From Citrobacter amalonaticus Y19 (lineage in GTDB: Bacteria; Pseudomonadota; Gammaproteobacteria; Enterobacterales; Enterobacteriaceae), in assembly GCF_000981805.1 (NCBI RefSeq), contig NZ_CP011132.1:4216001-4280000 (forward strand): DNA of 64,000 nucleotides. Reading direction: 5' to 3'. The notes under the pieces are model-generated. The model saw only the letters and a list, made by a program, of their open reading frames with translations. It was not told the DNA's origin and ran no database searches. Positions 48,079 through 56,456 of the stretch are shown here, in pieces. The position numbers and the translations under genes are program-made. Position 1 is the first letter of the stretch; each line of letters starts with the position of its first letter.

Positions 48079-48514
48079 GATTCTGGATCCGCGTGTTGGC
48101 AAGCAATTCCCGCTGCCGACGTATGCCACCTCCGGTTCCGCCGGACTTGACCTGCGGGCATGTCTCGATGACGCCGTAGAACTGGCGCCGGGCGCAACCA
48201 CGCTGCTGCCAACCGGGCTGGCTATTCATATTGCCGATCCCTCTCTGGCTGCCGTCATCCTGCCGCGCTCGGGCCTGGGCCATAAGCATGGTATCGTGCT
48301 GGGCAACCTGGTGGGGTTGATTGACTCCGACTATCAGGGGCAACTGATGGTGTCCGTCTGGAACCGAGGTCAGGACAGTTTCACCATTGAACCGGGTGAA
48401 CGTATCGCCCAGATGGTCTTTGTGCCGGTCGTACAGGCCGAATTTAACCTGGTGGAAGAGTTTGATGCCACCCACCGTGGTGAAGGCGGTTTCGGCCATT
48501 CCGGTCGTAAGTAA
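48056..48514 (+). CDS. dut: Deoxyuridine triphosphatase
   Basis: Hydrolyses dUTP to dUMP, keeping uracil out of DNA. A trimeric enzyme with five family motifs visible, including SGSAGLDLRA, PRSGLGHKHGIVLGN, GLIDSDYQG and the C-terminal GEGGFGHSGR. It has 152 residues from the ATG at 48056 or 151 from the next codon. Overlaps the end of coaBC by 23 bases. Confidence 0.97.
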   Translation: MMKKIDVKILDPRVGKQFPLPTYATSGSAGLDLRACLDDAVELAPGATTLLPTGLAIHIADPSLAAVILPRSGLGHKHGIVLGNLVGLIDSDYQGQLMVSVWNRGQDSFTIEPGERIAQMVFVPVVQAEFNLVEEFDATHRGEGGFGHSGRK

Positions 48515-48622
48515 GAAAGTTACGCATCCCGATAACGTCATAACATCACCGCAAGCCCTGTGTTTGCGGTCATAGTGTGGATGCTCGCCTGCAAGTGCTT
48601 ATTTTCAGGGGTATTTTGTAAC

Positions 48623-49219
48623 ATGGCAGAAAAACAAACTGCGAAAAGGAATCGTCGCGAAGAAATACTTCAGTCTCTGGCGCTGATGCTGGAATCCAGC
48701 GATGGAAGCCAGCGCATCACAACGGCAAAACTGGCGGCTTCTGTCGGCGTTTCCGAAGCGGCGTTGTATCGTCACTTTCCCAGCAAGACCCGCATGTTCG
48801 ATAGCCTGATTGAGTTTATCGAAGACAGCCTGATTACCCGTATCAATTTGATTCTGAAAGATGAAAAAGACACCCACGCGCGTCTGCGTCTGATTGTGTT
48901 GTTGATTCTGGGTTTTGGTGAGCGCAATCCCGGCCTGACGCGTATCCTGACCGGACATGCGCTAATGTTTGAACAGGATCGTTTGCAAGGGCGCATCAAT
49001 CAACTGTTTGAACGCATTGAAGCGCAACTGCGCCAGGTGCTGCGGGAAAAGCGGATGCGCGAAGGTGAAGGATACGTGACGGATGAAACGTTGCTGGCAA
49101 GCCAGTTGCTCGCCTTCTGCGAAGGTATGCTGTCGCGCTTCGTGCGTAGTGAATTCAAATACCGTCCAACGGATGATTTCGACGCCCGCTGGCCACTGCT
49201 CGCCTCACAACTGCAGTAA
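48623..49219 (+). CDS. slmA: Nucleoid occlusion factor SlmA
   Basis: A 198-residue TetR-fold DNA-binding protein that blocks FtsZ ring assembly over the nucleoid. N-terminal helix-turn-helix TTAKLAASVGVSEAALYRHFPSK (about residues 33-55). Start at 48623 (MAEKQTAKRN) gives the E. coli length. A hairpin ACCGCAA/TTGCGGT precedes it after dut. Confidence 0.96.
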   Translation: MAEKQTAKRNRREEILQSLALMLESSDGSQRITTAKLAASVGVSEAALYRHFPSKTRMFDSLIEFIEDSLITRINLILKDEKDTHARLRLIVLLILGFGERNPGLTRILTGHALMFEQDRLQGRINQLFERIEAQLRQVLREKRMREGEGYVTDETLLASQLLAFCEGMLSRFVRSEFKYRPTDDFDARWPLLASQLQ

Positions 49220-49224
49220 TGTTT

Positions 49225-49250
49225 GCCGGATAGCGCGCGCGTTATCCGGC
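49225..49250. repeat. REP-like hairpin between slmA and pyrE
   Basis: GCCGGATA (49225-49232) pairs with TATCCGGC (49243-49250) around a GC-rich loop. It is a REP-type palindrome in the convergent gap and may serve both transcripts as a 3' end structure. Confidence 0.65.
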
Positions 49251-49258
49251 CATCCTGC

Positions 49259-49900
49259 TTAAACGCCAAATTCTTCCCGATACGCCCGCACCGACGCCAG
49301 ATGTTCAGCCATTTCCGGCTTCTCTTCCAGATAAGCAATCAGCTCTTTCAGGGTAATGATGGAAATCACCTTACAGCCATAATCGCGCTCGACTTCCTGA
49401 ATGGCGGAAATCTCGCCACGGCCCCGTTCCTGACGATCTAAAGAGATCAGCACACCAGCCAGCGTCGCGCCATTGGCCTGGATGATTTCCATCGACTCGC
49501 GGATAGCCGTACCGGCGGTGATCACATCATCCACCAGCATCACGCGCCCCTGCAATGCGCTGCCAACCAGGTTACCGCCTTCGCCATGATCTTTGGCTTC
49601 TTTGCGGTTAAAGCAGTACGGCAGGTCCTTGTCGTGATGCTCCGCCAGCGCGACCGCCGTGGTGGTCGCAATGGGAATGCCTTTGTAAGCCGGGCCAAAA
49701 AGCAGATCAAACTCAATACCAGAATCCACCAACGCCTCGGCGTAAAAACGGCCTAACAGTGCCAGATCGCGCCCGGTATTAAACAGCCCGGCGTTGAAGA
49801 AATAGGGGCTCTTGCGCCCAGATTTCAGCGTGAACTCGCCAAACTTGAGTACCTGTTTGTTAAGCGCAAACTCAATAAACTGGCGTTGATAGGGTTTCAT
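49259..49900 (-). CDS. pyrE: Orotate phosphoribosyltransferase
   Basis: Forms OMP from orotate and PRPP in pyrimidine synthesis. It has 213 residues, with the PRPP-binding motif VMLVDDVITAGTA near residue 120. Start at 49900 (MKPYQRQFIEFAL) by homology and length; an in-frame extension runs towards the attenuator and is not supported. Downstream of rph in the known rph-pyrE operon. Confidence 0.97.
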   Translation of the reverse strand: MKPYQRQFIEFALNKQVLKFGEFTLKSGRKSPYFFNAGLFNTGRDLALLGRFYAEALVDSGIEFDLLFGPAYKGIPIATTTAVALAEHHDKDLPYCFNRKEAKDHGEGGNLVGSALQGRVMLVDDVITAGTAIRESMEIIQANGATLAGVLISLDRQERGRGEISAIQEVERDYGCKVISIITLKELIAYLEEKPEMAEHLASVRAYREEFGV

Positions 49901-49946
49901 GGATTCGCTCCTCATTTCACTTTCATCATTGACATAATCTACGGAC

Positions 49947-49974
49947 AAAAAAAAGGCGACTCACTGGTCGCCTT
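49947..49974 (-). promoter_or_regulatory. pyrE attenuator (UTP-sensing terminator)
   Basis: On the minus strand AAGGCGAC (49974-49967) pairs with GTCGCCTT (49960-49953), followed by a run of eight T. It lies between rph and pyrE. In E. coli translation of rph close to this hairpin, coupled to UTP-dependent polymerase pausing, decides read-through into pyrE. The rph stop is a few bases before the stem, as that model requires. Confidence 0.9.
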
Positions 49975-49978
49975 AAAA

Positions 49979-50695
49979 TCAATTCTCTAACGCCGCCTTC
50001 TGCGTCGCGACAATGGATTCGATTCCCCCTCGGGCCAATGCCAGCAAGGTGAGAAGTTCTTCATGGCTGAACGGTTCGCCTTCTGCCGTCCCCTGCACTT
50101 CAATGATTCGACCGTCTTCGGTCATCACCACGTTCATGTCGGTTTCCGCCGCCGAGTCTTCAACGTACTCCAGATCGCAGAGCGCTTCGCCGTTGACGAT
50201 CCCCACGGATACCGCAGCAACCATCCCTTTCATCGGATTGGTTTTCAGCTTACCGCTGGCCACCAGCTTGTTCAGCGCATCCGCCAGCGCCACACAGGCA
50301 CCGGTAATGGAGGCGGTACGCGTGCCGCCATCGGCCTGGATCACATCGCAATCCAGGGTGATAGTGAATTCACCCAACGTTTTGAGATCGACTGCGGCGC
50401 GCAACGCACGGGCGATCAGACGCTGAATTTCCATCGTACGACCACCCTGCTTGCCCTTTGCGGCTTCGCGCGCATTACGGGTATGCGTTGCACGTGGCAA
50501 CATGCCATATTCAGCGGTGATCCAGCCCTGGCCCTGACCTTTCAGAAAACGCGGTACGCCTTCTTCAATCGAGGCCGTGCACAGCACTTTGGTATCTCCA
50601 AATTCGACCAGCACCGAGCCTTCAGCATGTTTTGTATAGTTACGGGTCAGGGTTACGGGACGCACCTGATTAGCGCTACGGCCTGCTGGACGCAT
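49979..50695 (-). CDS. rph: Ribonuclease PH, full length
   Basis: A 238-residue phosphorolytic 3'-5' exonuclease that trims tRNA precursors. Motifs: MRPAGRSANQVRPV, YGMLPRATHTRNAREA and CDVIQADGGTRTASITGA. The frame is intact to the C-terminus (QKAALEN), unlike the frameshifted rph-1 allele of E. coli K-12, so coupling to the pyrE attenuator should be normal. Confidence 0.97.
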   Translation of the reverse strand: MRPAGRSANQVRPVTLTRNYTKHAEGSVLVEFGDTKVLCTASIEEGVPRFLKGQGQGWITAEYGMLPRATHTRNAREAAKGKQGGRTMEIQRLIARALRAAVDLKTLGEFTITLDCDVIQADGGTRTASITGACVALADALNKLVASGKLKTNPMKGMVAAVSVGIVNGEALCDLEYVEDSAAETDMNVVMTEDGRIIEVQGTAEGEPFSHEELLTLLALARGGIESIVATQKAALEN

Positions 50696-50820
50696 ATTGA
50701 GATCTCCGGCTTGAAACGAATGTGGCTGCGCATTATACGGACTTCCGGCGGTTATTCCTATCCTGACAAGGCCGGGATGGCTATAATCCCCTCATCTCTC
50801 CTTTGAAAACAGGAACGTCT

Positions 50821-51684
50821 ATGATCCGCAGCATGACCGCCTACGCCCGGCGTGAAATCAAGGGTGAATGGGGTAGCGCCACCTGGGAAATGCGCTCGGT
50901 AAACCAGCGTTATCTGGAAACTTACTTTCGTCTGCCGGAACAGTTCCGTAGCCTTGAGCCTGTTGTTCGTGAACGCATCCGTACGCGCCTGACACGCGGT
51001 AAAGTCGAGTGCATGCTGCGCTTTGAGCCCGATGCGAGCGCGCAGGGCGAGCTCATCCTGAATGAAAAGCTCGCAAAACAACTCGTGAACGCGGCCAACT
51101 GGGTCAAAATGCAGAGCGATGAAGGGGAAATCAATCCCGTCGATATCCTTCGCTGGCCTGGCGTTATGGCAGCACAGGAACAGGATCTTGATGCCATTGC
51201 GGCTGAGATTCTGACCGCGCTGGACGGTACGCTTGATGATTTCATCGTTGCCCGTGAAACGGAAGGTCAGGCTCTGAAAGCGCTGATCGAACAACGTCTG
51301 GAAGGCGTCAGCGCTGAAGTTATTAAAGTCCGCGCCCATATGCCAGAAATTCTGCAATGGCAGCGTGAACGTCTGGTCGCTAAGCTCGAGGACGCGCAGG
51401 TCCAGTTGGAAAATAACCGTCTGGAGCAAGAACTGGTCCTGATGGCGCAGCGCATTGATGTGGCAGAAGAGCTGGATCGCCTGGAAGCCCACGTCAAAGA
51501 AACCTACAACATCCTGAAGAAAAAAGAGGCGGTAGGCCGCCGTCTGGACTTCATGATGCAGGAATTCAACCGCGAGTCGAATACGCTGGCGTCGAAATCC
51601 ATCAATGCGGAAGTGACCAATTCCGCTATTGAACTGAAAGTCCTGATCGAGCAAATGCGCGAACAGATTCAGAACATCGAGTAA
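50821..51684 (+). CDS. yicC: YicC-family endoribonuclease
   Basis: A 287-residue protein of the YicC family (N-terminal YicC domain, C-terminal DUF1732), starting MIRSMTAYARREIKGEWG and ending MREQIQNIE. Family members are RNases; in E. coli YicC promotes decay of the small RNA RyhB. Start at 50821 by homology, with AGGAACG upstream. It is the last backbone gene: the island begins just downstream, so its 3' end is the likely integration target. Confidence 0.94.
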   Translation: MIRSMTAYARREIKGEWGSATWEMRSVNQRYLETYFRLPEQFRSLEPVVRERIRTRLTRGKVECMLRFEPDASAQGELILNEKLAKQLVNAANWVKMQSDEGEINPVDILRWPGVMAAQEQDLDAIAAEILTALDGTLDDFIVARETEGQALKALIEQRLEGVSAEVIKVRAHMPEILQWQRERLVAKLEDAQVQLENNRLEQELVLMAQRIDVAEELDRLEAHVKETYNILKKKEAVGRRLDFMMQEFNRESNTLASKSINAEVTNSAIELKVLIEQMREQIQNIE

Positions 51685-51728
51685 AGTTTCACGCGATCTC
51701 GCGTAGTCTCACTAAGTCTTACCTGGAT
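51685..51728. other. Candidate left attachment site (attL) of the island
   Basis: The bases just after the yicC stop carry a small inverted repeat (ACGCGA/TCGCGT, 51691-51704). Backbone ends here and the integrase begins 190 bases further. No tRNA is present. Published mobilizable islands (MGIVflInd1 type) are known to insert at the yicC 3' end. The exact core cannot be fixed because the right end is outside the window. Confidence 0.45.
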
Positions 51729-51759
51729 AAAAAGGCCATTGTAAATCATGGCCTTTTTT
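51729..51759 (+). terminator. Terminator between yicC and the integrase
   Basis: AAAAAGGCCAT (51729-51739) pairs with ATGGCCTTTTT (51748-51758), followed by more T. A strong, nearly bidirectional terminator that could insulate the island from yicC transcription. Confidence 0.85.
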
Positions 51760-51875
51760 GTTTTATATAGTCTCATATCGTATCACTAGAGCGCGTGTTT
51801 CGTGTGTACATAGACGTGTACATACTGGCATTTATGACACGCAGTTTATGTACACAGCAATGAGACAAGATAAGC

Positions 51876-53138
51876 ATGGCAAAACTGACAGACTTACAGA
51901 TCAGAGCATGGAAAAATTCAGGCGAGCATTTTGAGGGAAGAGCTGATGGAGACGGGCTGTATCTATGCTTCCCAAAGAATTACTCAGCTCCATTTTGGCG
52001 CTTTCGCTATCGTTTTGCGGGAAAGCAGCGGGCAATGGTCATAGGCTCATATCCTGAACTGTCACTAGCCAAAGCACGTGAAACGACCAGAACGCTATCA
52101 GCCCGTGTTGCGTTGGGTTACGACGTATCGGGAGAGAAGCAAGAACGTAAAGCAGAAGCGTTGAAGAAGATGGAGGAAGCCAAACATGCGCTACGTGTTT
52201 CAGAGTTGGCCGCTGAATACTTTGAACGTCAGATCCTCAATCGCTGGAAGCATCCAGACATCCTACGCCGCCGTATAGACAAGGATATAAACCCTAATAT
52301 TGGGGATATGAGAATCGAGGACGTTAAAGCCAGTCACATTGACGACATGCTGCAAAAAATCGTCCAACGTGGCGCACCTACAGTCGCTAATGATGTATTG
52401 AGGTGGACTCGCCGTATCTTCAATTACGGTATAAGACGCCATATGCTAGAAACGAATCCTACTGGTGCTTTTGAAATTGATGATGCGGGTGGGCAGGAAA
52501 AAAGCAGGGAACGCTGGCTAAGCCGAGAAGAGCTTGTGCGATTTTTACAGGCAATGCCAATGACAAAAGGTTTCTCACGTCAGAACGAGCTTACGATGAA
52601 ACTTCTGCTGGTGTTCTGCTGCCGTAAGATGGAGCTGTGTGGTGCCCGTTGGGAAGAGTTCGATTTTGATGAAGCAGTTTGGCGCTTACCCGCAGAACGG
52701 GTTAAGAATGGCGATGCAATCGATATACCTATCCCGGAAGTGGCTCTTGAATGGCTGAAAGAACTGCATCAGATGTCCTGCAATAGCCAGTGGGTACTTC
52801 CGGCCAGAAAGATGCAGCACCGGATGATCCCACACATTCAGGAAAGTACATTGCCGGTAGCGTTAGCAAAAATAAAAACCAATATGCCCGGCATTCCTAA
52901 TTTTACTATTCATGATTTTCGACGTACCGCGCGATCACATCTTGCGGCGTTAGGGGTTGATCCGATAGTTGCAGAGCGCTGCCTGAACCACAGAATCAAA
53001 GGCGTTGAGGGGATTTATAACCGTTATCAGTACTTCGATGAGAGGAAACAAGCGCTTGAGCAGTGGGCTGACTTGCTTGTTTCTTTAGAAAGAGGCGAGG
53101 ACTATAACGTGACGCCATTGAGAAAGAGCATCGCGTAA
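51876..53138 (+). CDS. P4-type tyrosine integrase
   Basis: A 420-residue site-specific recombinase of the phage P4/prophage integrase type: N-terminal DUF4102 arm-binding domain (MAKLTDLQIRAWKNSGEHFEGRADGDGLYL begins the typical pattern), SAM-like core-binding domain in the middle, and C-terminal catalytic domain. The catalytic set is visible: Arg in FCCRKMELCGARW, His-x-x-Arg in HDFRRTARSH and Tyr in NRYQYFDERK. It appears functional and should excise or integrate the island at the yicC-proximal site. Confidence 0.92.
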   Translation: MAKLTDLQIRAWKNSGEHFEGRADGDGLYLCFPKNYSAPFWRFRYRFAGKQRAMVIGSYPELSLAKARETTRTLSARVALGYDVSGEKQERKAEALKKMEEAKHALRVSELAAEYFERQILNRWKHPDILRRRIDKDINPNIGDMRIEDVKASHIDDMLQKIVQRGAPTVANDVLRWTRRIFNYGIRRHMLETNPTGAFEIDDAGGQEKSRERWLSREELVRFLQAMPMTKGFSRQNELTMKLLLVFCCRKMELCGARWEEFDFDEAVWRLPAERVKNGDAIDIPIPEVALEWLKELHQMSCNSQWVLPARKMQHRMIPHIQESTLPVALAKIKTNMPGIPNFTIHDFRRTARSHLAALGVDPIVAERCLNHRIKGVEGIYNRYQYFDERKQALEQWADLLVSLERGEDYNVTPLRKSIA

Positions 53139-53347
53139 ATGCCATGGCACATAATTGAACTGATTGCCGAACATGTGCCAAATGTTGCTAACATCAGTTA
53201 TGGTGGTCAAAACGGAGTAGGTCCGGGATAAGTAAGAAGACCAAACAGGCTTCTAACCTCAGAAAATCTTCCGATTAAGATTGCTTGAAAAATGCTTCTC
53301 CCATCCCAATAACATAACCTCCGTTTTATTACCAAAAGGAGACCACC

Positions 53348-53542
53348 ATGGGAGAGCAGTACCGCATGTCTCGTCAGCAGCGTGTATCTTTCACTGTTGA
53401 AGAATCAAAATTGATTGATGAAGCACGTAACCTTATGACTGCTGCTACGGGAAAACCCGTCACCACTAACCGATTCATCAAAGTATCAACCATCCAAAGA
53501 GCTGAAAAAATCAACAACGGTGGCACTGATGGCAACGCCTAA
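53348..53542 (+). CDS. Small putative ribbon-helix-helix protein, first of a tandem pair
   Basis: A 64-residue protein with a strand-like RVSFTVEES followed by two helices, the outline of a ribbon-helix-helix DNA-binding fold. A strong AAAGGAGA ribosome site precedes the ATG. Its C-terminal helix (RFIKVSTIQRAEKIN) closely resembles that of the next gene, with which it overlaps by 14 bases. No recognised family; it could be a regulator, antitoxin or accessory factor for the integrase. Function not assigned. Confidence 0.6.
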   Translation: MGEQYRMSRQQRVSFTVEESKLIDEARNLMTAATGKPVTTNRFIKVSTIQRAEKINNGGTDGNA

Positions 53543-53720
53543 AAATGAACCAACAAAACCAAATCATGTGTACAAAGTAGGATTTGGTGTCAATCAGACA
53601 GATAAAATTAACAAAGCAGCTAATAGTGTTGATGAAACACCAGAACAATTCATTAAAAAAAGCACATTAAAAGCAGCGGAGGTCATTAACAGCGCTGCCG
53701 GAGTTGCAGGCAAAAAGTGA
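53529..53720 (+). CDS. Small putative ribbon-helix-helix protein, second of a tandem pair
   Basis: A 63-residue protein starting MATPKNEPTKPNH, with YKVGFGVNQTDKINKAAN and QFIKKSTLKAAEVIN. The pattern F-I-K-x-S-T-x-x-x-A-E-x-I-N is shared with the preceding protein, so the two are paralogues. I chose ATG 53529 rather than an upstream in-frame GTG. Overlapping frames imply coupled translation and possibly a heteromer. The stretch 53721-53943 downstream has no gene. Confidence 0.6.
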   Translation: MATPKNEPTKPNHVYKVGFGVNQTDKINKAANSVDETPEQFIKKSTLKAAEVINSAAGVAGKK

Positions 53721-53943
53721 CAGGATAATCAATGGCATCGCGGAAAATATCGATGCCATCATCCTTAGAAATTTAGTGAGCTTACTAGGCTCGTTTGCAA
53801 TCATATTCATCCTCTTCCTGAAAGCCGCACTCTTCACGTCTATAGATTTTCCAGCCTACTAATGCCCACAACGATGCAGTGCTTTATATCTGCACACTGC
53901 TTTGATAGTTTAGGCGTTCTACACACAGTAAGGATGCCTATTC

Positions 53944-55413
53944 GTGAAAAGAGATATCCGATCAATAAATTTTAATCTCATTAAACTTGACCAAGAAAAC
54001 GTCAGATTTGGTGGTGATATTGCGCAAAATCAACGCGAAGCTATTGAGTTGATGCTGGCAGACCCAGAAGATGCAAAGAAAATTCTAAAACTTGCAGAGC
54101 ACATTGCTCTTTATGGTCTTGATCCCACAGAATTACAGCTTGTAACTCCTGACGATGAGGGAAACTACATCGTACTTGAAGGAAACAGGCGATTAACTGC
54201 GTTGAAGTTGTTACAACGTCCAGATTTGTGCACACAAGAAAAATACTACAAAGATTTTTTGGCGGCCCATAATGAAATTGCGAGGAGCTTCCCTAGCGAA
54301 ATCGAATGCAGTGTGGTTGCTACTCGAGAAGATGGTGATGTTTGGGTAGAGCTGAAGCATACCGGTCAAAATGGTGGTGCTGGACGTGTACCGTGGGATA
54401 GCGATATTCGTGATGAGCGCCGAGCAAGGCAAACAGGTGTTGAATCTATAGGGCGACAAATACGAGAGATTGTCCGAGATAATCCTGAAATATTTAATGA
54501 AATAGCCATCAGTGACATTTATCAAATCCCTGTCACTACACTAACGCGTCTTTTTGCTTCCAAAAGGGCTCAGGATGCGTTTGCAGTATTTATCAAAGAC
54601 CGCCAAATACAGTTCAAATATAAATTAGTTATTTCTGCACCATCAATTGAGTTCGCTATACGTATGTTCCGTCATGAAGGATACAACGTTAATGATGTAC
54701 GCAGTGATGATGACAGAAAGACCTTCCTCAGTCATATACCGCCAGAATTAAGTCCAGAACATCTGCATCAACAATCAATTAAACCCACTACTACCCCAGA
54801 TGGTAATCCGACTGGCAGCGAAGGCGGTGCCGGGCAAGGTTCTTCAGGGGGAAGTCATTCTGGATCAGAGGACGATGAAACAACCGATAGCGGTTCTGGA
54901 AGCCCAAAAAAAGGTGGGGGTAATGGCCAAAAAACAAAGGCAAAAGGCTCATCAAAAAGCCGAAAATACCTTATTCCATGGTCTCTCAACATAACTAACA
55001 GTAGGATCAATGAAATCTACCGAGAGTTACGCTCTATGCTTGAAGTAGAGCGAGTTCCCAACGCTACTGCGATCACATTTAGAGTGTTTCTCGAAGTAAG
55101 TTGCGATGATTACAGAAGCCGCATGGCACATACAGGCAGCGGAGTTTACAGACATGATAATAATAAACCGCTTACTGAAGATGATAAACTTGCGATAAAA
55201 ATTACTTCTGTCGCAAAACATCTCGAATCAGCAGGACTCATAACCAAACCAGAATCAAAAGCGATAAGTCGCCGAGCGGCAGGTACACAAACCGTTGGGT
55301 CAGTAGACCACTTAAACCAGTTTGTCCACAGCACAGCAAGCCCTCCACTACCATCTGAGCTAAAAGATGTCGCTGAGGAATATCTGCCAATGCTTAGAGC
55401 AATCTGGCCATAA
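53944..55413 (+). CDS. ParB/sulfiredoxin-fold protein with long low-complexity linker
   Basis: A 489-residue protein with GTG start (AAGGA 9 bases upstream). Residues about 45-95 match the ParB/Srx core: YIVLEGNRRLTALKLL, with Glu79-Gly80-Asn81-Arg82-Arg83 corresponding to the nucleotide-binding GxRR box of ParB (CTP-binding in chromosomal ParB). A Gly/Ser/Asp-rich linker spans about 281-338, then a helical C-terminal domain from SRKYLIPWSL ending LNQFVHSTAS and YLPMLRAIWP. No ParA partner or obvious helix-turn-helix is present, so plasmid partition is unlikely. It is followed by an adenine methyltransferase gene (70-base gap), suggesting a DNA-modification or defence pair. Function unproven. 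Confidence 0.7.
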   Translation: MKRDIRSINFNLIKLDQENVRFGGDIAQNQREAIELMLADPEDAKKILKLAEHIALYGLDPTELQLVTPDDEGNYIVLEGNRRLTALKLLQRPDLCTQEKYYKDFLAAHNEIARSFPSEIECSVVATREDGDVWVELKHTGQNGGAGRVPWDSDIRDERRARQTGVESIGRQIREIVRDNPEIFNEIAISDIYQIPVTTLTRLFASKRAQDAFAVFIKDRQIQFKYKLVISAPSIEFAIRMFRHEGYNVNDVRSDDDRKTFLSHIPPELSPEHLHQQSIKPTTTPDGNPTGSEGGAGQGSSGGSHSGSEDDETTDSGSGSPKKGGGNGQKTKAKGSSKSRKYLIPWSLNITNSRINEIYRELRSMLEVERVPNATAITFRVFLEVSCDDYRSRMAHTGSGVYRHDNNKPLTEDDKLAIKITSVAKHLESAGLITKPESKAISRRAAGTQTVGSVDHLNQFVHSTASPPLPSELKDVAEEYLPMLRAIWP

Positions 55414-55483
55414 CATGCTGGCCAACTTAGAGCAGTTAAGCTAAACTAGCTCCTAAGTTGGCATACTAACTCTTTGTTCTAAT

Positions 55484-56338
55484 ATGAAAAAATCAAGCTA
55501 TTCAACACCATTACGTTATCCTGGCGGTAAAGGTAAATTTGCGTACTACCTCAAAAGGTTGATTGAGGCTAATGGCCTGAATGACGGACACTATGTTGAG
55601 CCTTACGCAGGAGGAGCTGGCGTTGCCTTAGACTTGTTATTTAACGAGTTTGTTTCGAGAATACATATTAATGACCTAGATCCCGCCGTTTATTCATTTT
55701 GGTGTGCAGCGGTCAATCATACAGAAGAACTTTGCTCTGCAATTTCAAAAATACCTGTCACTATAGAACAATGGGAAATACAAAAGAAAATCATCAATAA
55801 TATTGATAACAATTCTCTTGTCGATGTTGCATTAGCAACTTTTTTCCTGAACCGTACCAATCGTTCTGGAATATTAAAAGCAGGAGTTATTGGTGGGAAA
55901 GACCAAAGCGGGAAATGGAAATTAGATGTTCGATTTAACAAGCCAGATTTAATATCAAGAATACAAATGATAGGTGCATTTGGATCGAGAATTAACATTC
56001 ATAATTATGATGCTATTGCACTGATGGATAATGTTGTAAAGACCTTACCCAAAAACACACTTTTATATTTAGACCCGCCCTATTATCACAAGGGTTCAGG
56101 TTTGTATCGAAACTTTTATAATCATGAAGATCATGTTGCCATTTGCAAAAAGCTCGATGAAGTAAAACACCCGTGGATTGTATCTTATGATAACGCGGTG
56201 GAAATCAAAGAAATTTATTCTGAATATCGACAGGAAGAATATTTTCTGAACTATACAGCGCAAGAGAAGCGTAAAGGTTCCGAAGTAATGATCTTTGGTC
56301 CAGGAGTAATTATACCGTCAAAAGGTTTAAAAAAATAA
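55484..56338 (+). CDS. Dam-family (D12 class) N6-adenine DNA methyltransferase
   Basis: A 284-residue D12-class methyltransferase. Motif order: N-terminal PLRYPGGKGKFAYYLKRLI (family signature), SAM-binding VEPYAGGAGVALDLLF (FxGxG-like), FLNRTNRSG, and catalytic LYLDPPYY (about residue 195). Type II (M.EcoRV/Dam-like) enzymes methylate adenine in short motifs; the target cannot be read from sequence. There is no Shine-Dalgarno of note. Probably co-transcribed with the ParB/Srx gene upstream. No restriction endonuclease was recognised next to it. Confidence 0.88.
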   Translation: MKKSSYSTPLRYPGGKGKFAYYLKRLIEANGLNDGHYVEPYAGGAGVALDLLFNEFVSRIHINDLDPAVYSFWCAAVNHTEELCSAISKIPVTIEQWEIQKKIINNIDNNSLVDVALATFFLNRTNRSGILKAGVIGGKDQSGKWKLDVRFNKPDLISRIQMIGAFGSRINIHNYDAIALMDNVVKTLPKNTLLYLDPPYYHKGSGLYRNFYNHEDHVAICKKLDEVKHPWIVSYDNAVEIKEIYSEYRQEEYFLNYTAQEKRKGSEVMIFGPGVIIPSKGLKK

Positions 56339-56417
56339 AATTATGTTTACATAAATTGTATAAAAATAATAATGAATAGATTTTATGATGGCCGTTTATA
56401 GAATAATAAAAATATTA

Positions 56418-56451
56418 AGGCAAGTATCTTTTATAATACTGATACTTGCCT
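56418..56451 (-). terminator. Terminator of the leftward secreted-protein cluster
   Basis: AGGCAAGTATC (56418-56428) pairs with GATACTTGCCT (56441-56451). Read leftward it is followed by TTAATATTTTT. It also lies 80 bases past the convergent methyltransferase gene. Confidence 0.75.
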
Positions 56452-56456
56452 ATTAA

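Noticed and set aside
51876..53138. yicC broken by the island
   Set aside because: The yicC frame is complete to its normal C-terminus and stop at 51684; insertion is downstream.
53944..55413. ParB as evidence of a plasmid partition system
   Set aside because: There is no ParA gene, no visible helix-turn-helix for parS binding, and no parS-like repeats nearby; the protein has a different domain layout.
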